This document shows positions 51,443 through 54,543 of a DNA stretch of 54,543 nt, in pieces. The position numbers were made by a program, and so were the translations under genes. The stretch is from Bacteroides sp. UBA7333. GTDB taxonomy: Bacteria > Bacteroidota > Bacteroidia > Bacteroidales > Bacteroidaceae. The number at the start of each line of letters is the position of its first letter. Positions within the stretch are counted from its first letter, which is position 1. The stretch is taken from assembly GCA_002471195.1 (NCBI GenBank), contig DKPN01000021.1, forward strand, positions 1 to 54,543, read 5' to 3'. The notes beneath the pieces are model-generated. The model ran no database searches. It was not told where the DNA came from and worked only from the letters and a program-made list of their open reading frames with translations.

Positions 51443-51450
51443 TATTTTTG
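51443..51450 (+). promoter_or_regulatory. -7 promoter box overlapping the start region of the helicase gene
   Basis: TATTTTTG fits TAnnTTTG and lies six bases before ATG 51456. Transcription would start at or next to this ATG, suggesting a leaderless mRNA, or the box is fortuitous. Confidence 0.35.
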
Positions 51451-51455
51451 TGTGT

Positions 51456-53756
51456 ATGAATGAAGATTATTTGAGTGAATTAAACGAGAGTCAATACAAT
51501 GCAGTATGCTATTGCGAAGGACCTTCGTTGGTGATAGCCGGAGCAGGTTCGGGCAAAACGCGTGTGCTGACCTATAAAATATCATATCTGCTTCAGCATG
51601 GGTATAAGCCTTGGAATATATTGGCATTGACTTTTACCAACAAGGCCGCTCGTGAAATGAAGAATCGTATTGCTAAGCAGGTAGGGATGAATACTGCACG
51701 TTATTTGTGGATGGGTACTTTCCATTCAGTTTTCTCGCGCATTCTTCGTTCCGAAGCAGATAAAATCGGATTCACGCCTCAGTTTACAATATACGATACT
51801 TCTGATAGTAAAAGTTTGATTCGTTCCATAATAAAGGAGATGCAATTAGACGAAAAACTCTATAGGCCCGGCACTGTTCAGTCGCGCATCTCGAATGCTA
51901 AAAATCATCTGGTGAGTCCGGCGAGTTATGCGCTTAATAGAGAAGCCTGCGACGAAGATTCGAAGGCACGCATGCCAATGATGAGCGATATTTATCAAAG
52001 ATATTGGGATAGATGCAAACAAGCGGGTGCAATGGATTTCGATGACTTATTGTTTTATACCTATATTTTGTTTAAAGAGCATCCCGATGTATTGGAGAGA
52101 TATAGAGAGCAGTTTCAATATGTATTGGTAGATGAATATCAGGATACGAACTATGCACAACATTGCATTGTGCTTCAACTTACCGAAAGTCATCAACGAG
52201 TATGCGTGGTAGGTGATGATGCACAAAGTATCTATTCGTTTCGTGGTGCCGATATCGATAATATACTATATTTTACAAAGATATATCCTAACACGCAGGT
52301 GTTTAAATTAGAACAAAATTATCGATCGACCCAAAATATTGTGCAGGCAGCCAATAGTTTGATCGGTAAAAATCAACGGCAAATACCCAAAAGAGTATTT
52401 TCAGAAAATGATAAAGGCGACGCTATTTTGGTTTCGCAAGCTTACAGCGATACCGAAGAGGGAGATATTGTGATCAATCAAATTGCCTCATTGCGTCGGG
52501 AACATGGATATGGATATTCTGAATTTGCTATATTGTATAGAACGAACGCACAAAGTCGTATTTTCGAAGAGGCGCTTCGCAAACGTGGAATGCCTTATAG
52601 AATCTATGGTGGATTATCTTTTTATCAGCGCAAAGAGATCAAAGATATTATTGCCTATTTTCGTTTGGTAATTAACCCTAACGACGAAGAAGCCTTTAAA
52701 CGTATTATTAATTATCCTGCTAGGGGTATTGGCGATACTACGGTGCGTAAAATTATAGCGGCTGCTACCGAAAACAATGTGAGTTTATGGACAGTATTAT
52801 GCGAACCTCTTACCTATGGCTTGAACATAAATAAAGGAACCCATACCAAACTTCAAGGATTCCGTGAGTTGATAGATAGTTTTATTACCGAAGTATCCAC
52901 TAAAAATGCATACGATATTGGTACTGATATTATCAAAAGGTCGCGCATTATGAATGACATTTTTCAAGATAGCAGTATTGAAGGTCAAGCACGCAAGGAA
53001 AACATCGATGAGTTGGTCAGTGGTATCCATGATTTTTGCCTAAACCGTAGGGAAGAGGGGAACGAAAATATTTCATTGGTCGATTTTCTTTCGGAAGTTT
53101 CATTGCTGACTGATCAAGATTCCGCCAATAGCGATGATGACGAAAAGATAACTTTAATGACAGTACATTCGGCCAAAGGATTGGAATTTAGAGTTGTTTT
53201 TGTGGTGGGTATGGAAGAAAACTTATTTCCAAGTGGGATGGTTGGCAATTCGCCCCGCGCACTTGAAGAAGAGCGACGACTGTTTTATGTGGCTATCACC
53301 CGGGCTGAACAACATTGTTTTCTTTCATATTCCAAGACTCGTTTTCGTTATGGAAAGATGGAGTTTGGAGCACCGAGCCGTTTCTTAAGCGATATCGATA
53401 TATCATGTTTAAAACTACCCACCGAAAGAGGTTTTGCAGTGAAAAACACTTCGAGTTCAGCTTTACCAAAACGTAAGGAAGTTCTTATTAAAGAACCTGT
53501 TAAAGCCGGTAATTTTAGAAAATTAAATACGACTGTTGGAGATGTTAATGATGAGGCTAAATCATCTACATCCACTACAATGAGTAGTGGGCAGACGTTG
53601 TCGGAGGGTAAAAATATTCAGCATGAACGCTTTGGTATTGGTAAGGTAATTCGGGTGGAAGGAGATGGTGACAACGCAAAAGCCACCATTTTATTTAAAA
53701 ATGTAGGAGAAAAGCAACTTTTATTGCGATTTGCACGTTTTACTATAATTGATTGA
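51456..53756 (+). CDS. UvrD/PcrA-type superfamily 1 DNA helicase
   Basis: About 766 residues from ATG 51456; the frame is open to ATG 51417, but the family starts at YLSELNESQYNAV. It unwinds DNA 3' to 5' in repair and replication restart. Motifs in order: IAGAGSGKTRVLTYKI (motif I), LTFTNKAAREMKNR (Ia), GTFHSVFSRILR, VDEYQDTN (II), VVGDDAQSIYSFRGAD (III), LEQNYRSTQNIV (IV), MTVHSAKGLEF (V) and EEERRLFYVAITRAE (VI). The C-terminal 60 residues (IQHERFGIGKVIRVEGDGDNAKATILF) are the PcrA-type Tudor-like tail that touches RNA polymerase. The next gene starts 18 bases on. Confidence 0.95.
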   Translation: MNEDYLSELNESQYNAVCYCEGPSLVIAGAGSGKTRVLTYKISYLLQHGYKPWNILALTFTNKAAREMKNRIAKQVGMNTARYLWMGTFHSVFSRILRSEADKIGFTPQFTIYDTSDSKSLIRSIIKEMQLDEKLYRPGTVQSRISNAKNHLVSPASYALNREACDEDSKARMPMMSDIYQRYWDRCKQAGAMDFDDLLFYTYILFKEHPDVLERYREQFQYVLVDEYQDTNYAQHCIVLQLTESHQRVCVVGDDAQSIYSFRGADIDNILYFTKIYPNTQVFKLEQNYRSTQNIVQAANSLIGKNQRQIPKRVFSENDKGDAILVSQAYSDTEEGDIVINQIASLRREHGYGYSEFAILYRTNAQSRIFEEALRKRGMPYRIYGGLSFYQRKEIKDIIAYFRLVINPNDEEAFKRIINYPARGIGDTTVRKIIAAATENNVSLWTVLCEPLTYGLNINKGTHTKLQGFRELIDSFITEVSTKNAYDIGTDIIKRSRIMNDIFQDSSIEGQARKENIDELVSGIHDFCLNRREEGNENISLVDFLSEVSLLTDQDSANSDDDEKITLMTVHSAKGLEFRVVFVVGMEENLFPSGMVGNSPRALEEERRLFYVAITRAEQHCFLSYSKTRFRYGKMEFGAPSRFLSDIDISCLKLPTERGFAVKNTSSSALPKRKEVLIKEPVKAGNFRKLNTTVGDVNDEAKSSTSTTMSSGQTLSEGKNIQHERFGIGKVIRVEGDGDNAKATILFKNVGEKQLLLRFARFTIID

Positions 53757-53773
53757 CAGTAGTTTAAGTGATT

Positions 53774-54481
53774 ATGAATAGATATTGGTCGTATTTTTTG
53801 ATATTGGCAATAGCTTTGAGTAGTTGCACAGCGCAACGAGGCATGCAAGGCAGACCCAATCCTGGTGCTATTGCAGCCGGTGCTGCGGTGGGTGGCACAG
53901 TCGGTAGTATTATCGGAGGTAATGTAGGATACAACAACAATGGTTGGTGGGGTGGAAACCGTGGTTCGGCTATTGGTTCGATAGTCGGTACAATTGCGGG
54001 TGCAGCCATCGGTGGAGCTGTAAGCAGTGCCGAACAACGCAAACGTGAGGAGGCTTATCGTCAACAACAGCAACAAAGTCAGCCCGTATATCAGACAAAT
54101 AACAATATACCTGCTCAAAATAGCAATTCGCCTTTAAATAATTTGAAAATTACCAATATCCGATTTATTGATGAAGGCAGAACTCAAAAGGTTAATGCCA
54201 ACGAAAGTAGCAAACTATTGTTTGATGTTGTAAACGAAGGAAATACAACGATTTACGATGTGGTGCCGGTTGTCGAAGAAATTACGAATAATAAACAAAT
54301 TTCAATATCGCCCAGTCAATTGATAGAGGCCATTGAACCCGGTGAAGGAGTGCGATATACTGCCGATATATATGCCGGCAATAAACTAAAGACCGGAAAT
54401 ATAACGATTCGTATACAATTGACCGATGAAGAGGGTCAGCAAGGCGATTGGAAAGAGTTTGATCTTCCTACTCAAAACTAA
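53774..54481 (+). CDS. Glycine-zipper lipoprotein
   Basis: About 235 residues from ATG 53774 (a GTG six bases upstream is also in frame). The lipobox is ALSSC (C18). Residues of about 30-85 form a glycine-zipper membrane segment: GAIAAGAAVGGTVGSIIGG and AIGSIVGTIAGAAIGGAV, separated by an Asn/Gly/Trp loop. A Gln-rich stretch (QQQQQ) follows. The last 110 residues are a beta sandwich (ITNIRFIDEGRTQKVNANESSKLLFDVVNEGNTTIYDV) of the Ig/CARDB kind. It lies 17 bases after the helicase gene, so it may be co-transcribed, though a shared function is unlikely. It should sit in the outer membrane; role unknown. Confidence 0.8.
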   Translation: MNRYWSYFLILAIALSSCTAQRGMQGRPNPGAIAAGAAVGGTVGSIIGGNVGYNNNGWWGGNRGSAIGSIVGTIAGAAIGGAVSSAEQRKREEAYRQQQQQSQPVYQTNNNIPAQNSNSPLNNLKITNIRFIDEGRTQKVNANESSKLLFDVVNEGNTTIYDVVPVVEEITNNKQISISPSQLIEAIEPGEGVRYTADIYAGNKLKTGNITIRIQLTDEEGQQGDWKEFDLPTQN

Positions 54482-54543
54482 TAATCAACCTTCGAATATT
54501 CAAATTTATCATTGCAACTATTTACAGATAATTTCTTAAGATT

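Noticed and set aside
53618..54118. 166-codon minus-strand ORF opposite the helicase end and the lipoprotein
   Set aside because: It spans the junction of two clear plus-strand genes and has a Thr/Ser/Cys-rich product typical of antisense frames.

Overview
The window comes from the chromosome of a Bacteroidales bacterium. The evidence is the set of Mfa1/Mfa2-type fimbrial genes with their DUF3575 and DUF3868 partners, the 663-residue NagB/PIG-L protein, HU-HIG-type HU, a BspA-like LRR lipoprotein, and promoters of the TAnnTTTG -7 type. Shine-Dalgarno sequences are largely absent and several genes start at a TAATG or ATGA overlap. I cannot fix the genus. No rRNA, tRNA or CRISPR array was seen.

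1-6.6 kb is the AT-rich end of a surface-polysaccharide cluster: a flippase tail, GT8 and GT4 glycosyltransferases, a hexapeptide acyltransferase, an initiating sugar-phosphate transferase, and an unusual HpcH/HpaI-type aldolase plus 2-hydroxyacid dehydrogenase. 6.6-9.8 kb is an island of debris and small unknown genes: a DegT aminotransferase fragment, two sister mini-HNH proteins, an IS66 orf2 fragment, and a compact three-gene cassette ending in a strong bidirectional terminator. The last cassette protein looks SecB-like to me, and this is the best candidate for an undescribed system. 10-14.4 kb returns to sugar work with gmd and fcl (GDP-L-fucose), an LRR lipoprotein and a second acyltransferase; a rhamnose/fucose-type mutarotase follows on the other strand.

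14.9-17 kb holds a minus-strand RNA-handling group: DEAD-box helicase, cold-shock-domain protein and RRM protein, with a 124-base out-of-frame overlap between the first two. 17.5-19.5 kb is the NagB-like/PIG-L fusion, whose deaminase active-site residues appear to be lost. 19.6-28.1 kb is a complete minus-strand Mfa1-type fimbrial operon: DUF3575, DUF3868/OmpA, major pilin, anchor and two accessory or tip proteins, with a hairpin just after the major pilin. 28.6-38 kb has an NhaC antiporter, an AspT/YbjL-type transporter, a 58-residue charged protein, a hemerythrin protein overlapping a LuxR-type regulator with a degenerate receiver, a possible small RNA, mnmA, a YjbH-like outer-membrane protein and a lipoprotein.

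38-43 kb combines guanine deaminase, an MFS carrier, an APC permease and an AraC-type regulator. 44-46 kb is a four-gene operon (DsrE-like, DUF417/RclC-like, ECF sigma, ZAS-type anti-sigma) converging on a small secreted Cys/Lys-repeat protein. 46.2-47 kb is a long non-coding stretch with strong RNA-like hairpins ahead of an HU gene. The remainder carries a small membrane protein, a chagasin-like protein, a secreted sialidase, superoxide dismutase, a UvrD/PcrA helicase and a glycine-zipper lipoprotein.

All functional calls are from reading sequences and family knowledge; no database search was run.
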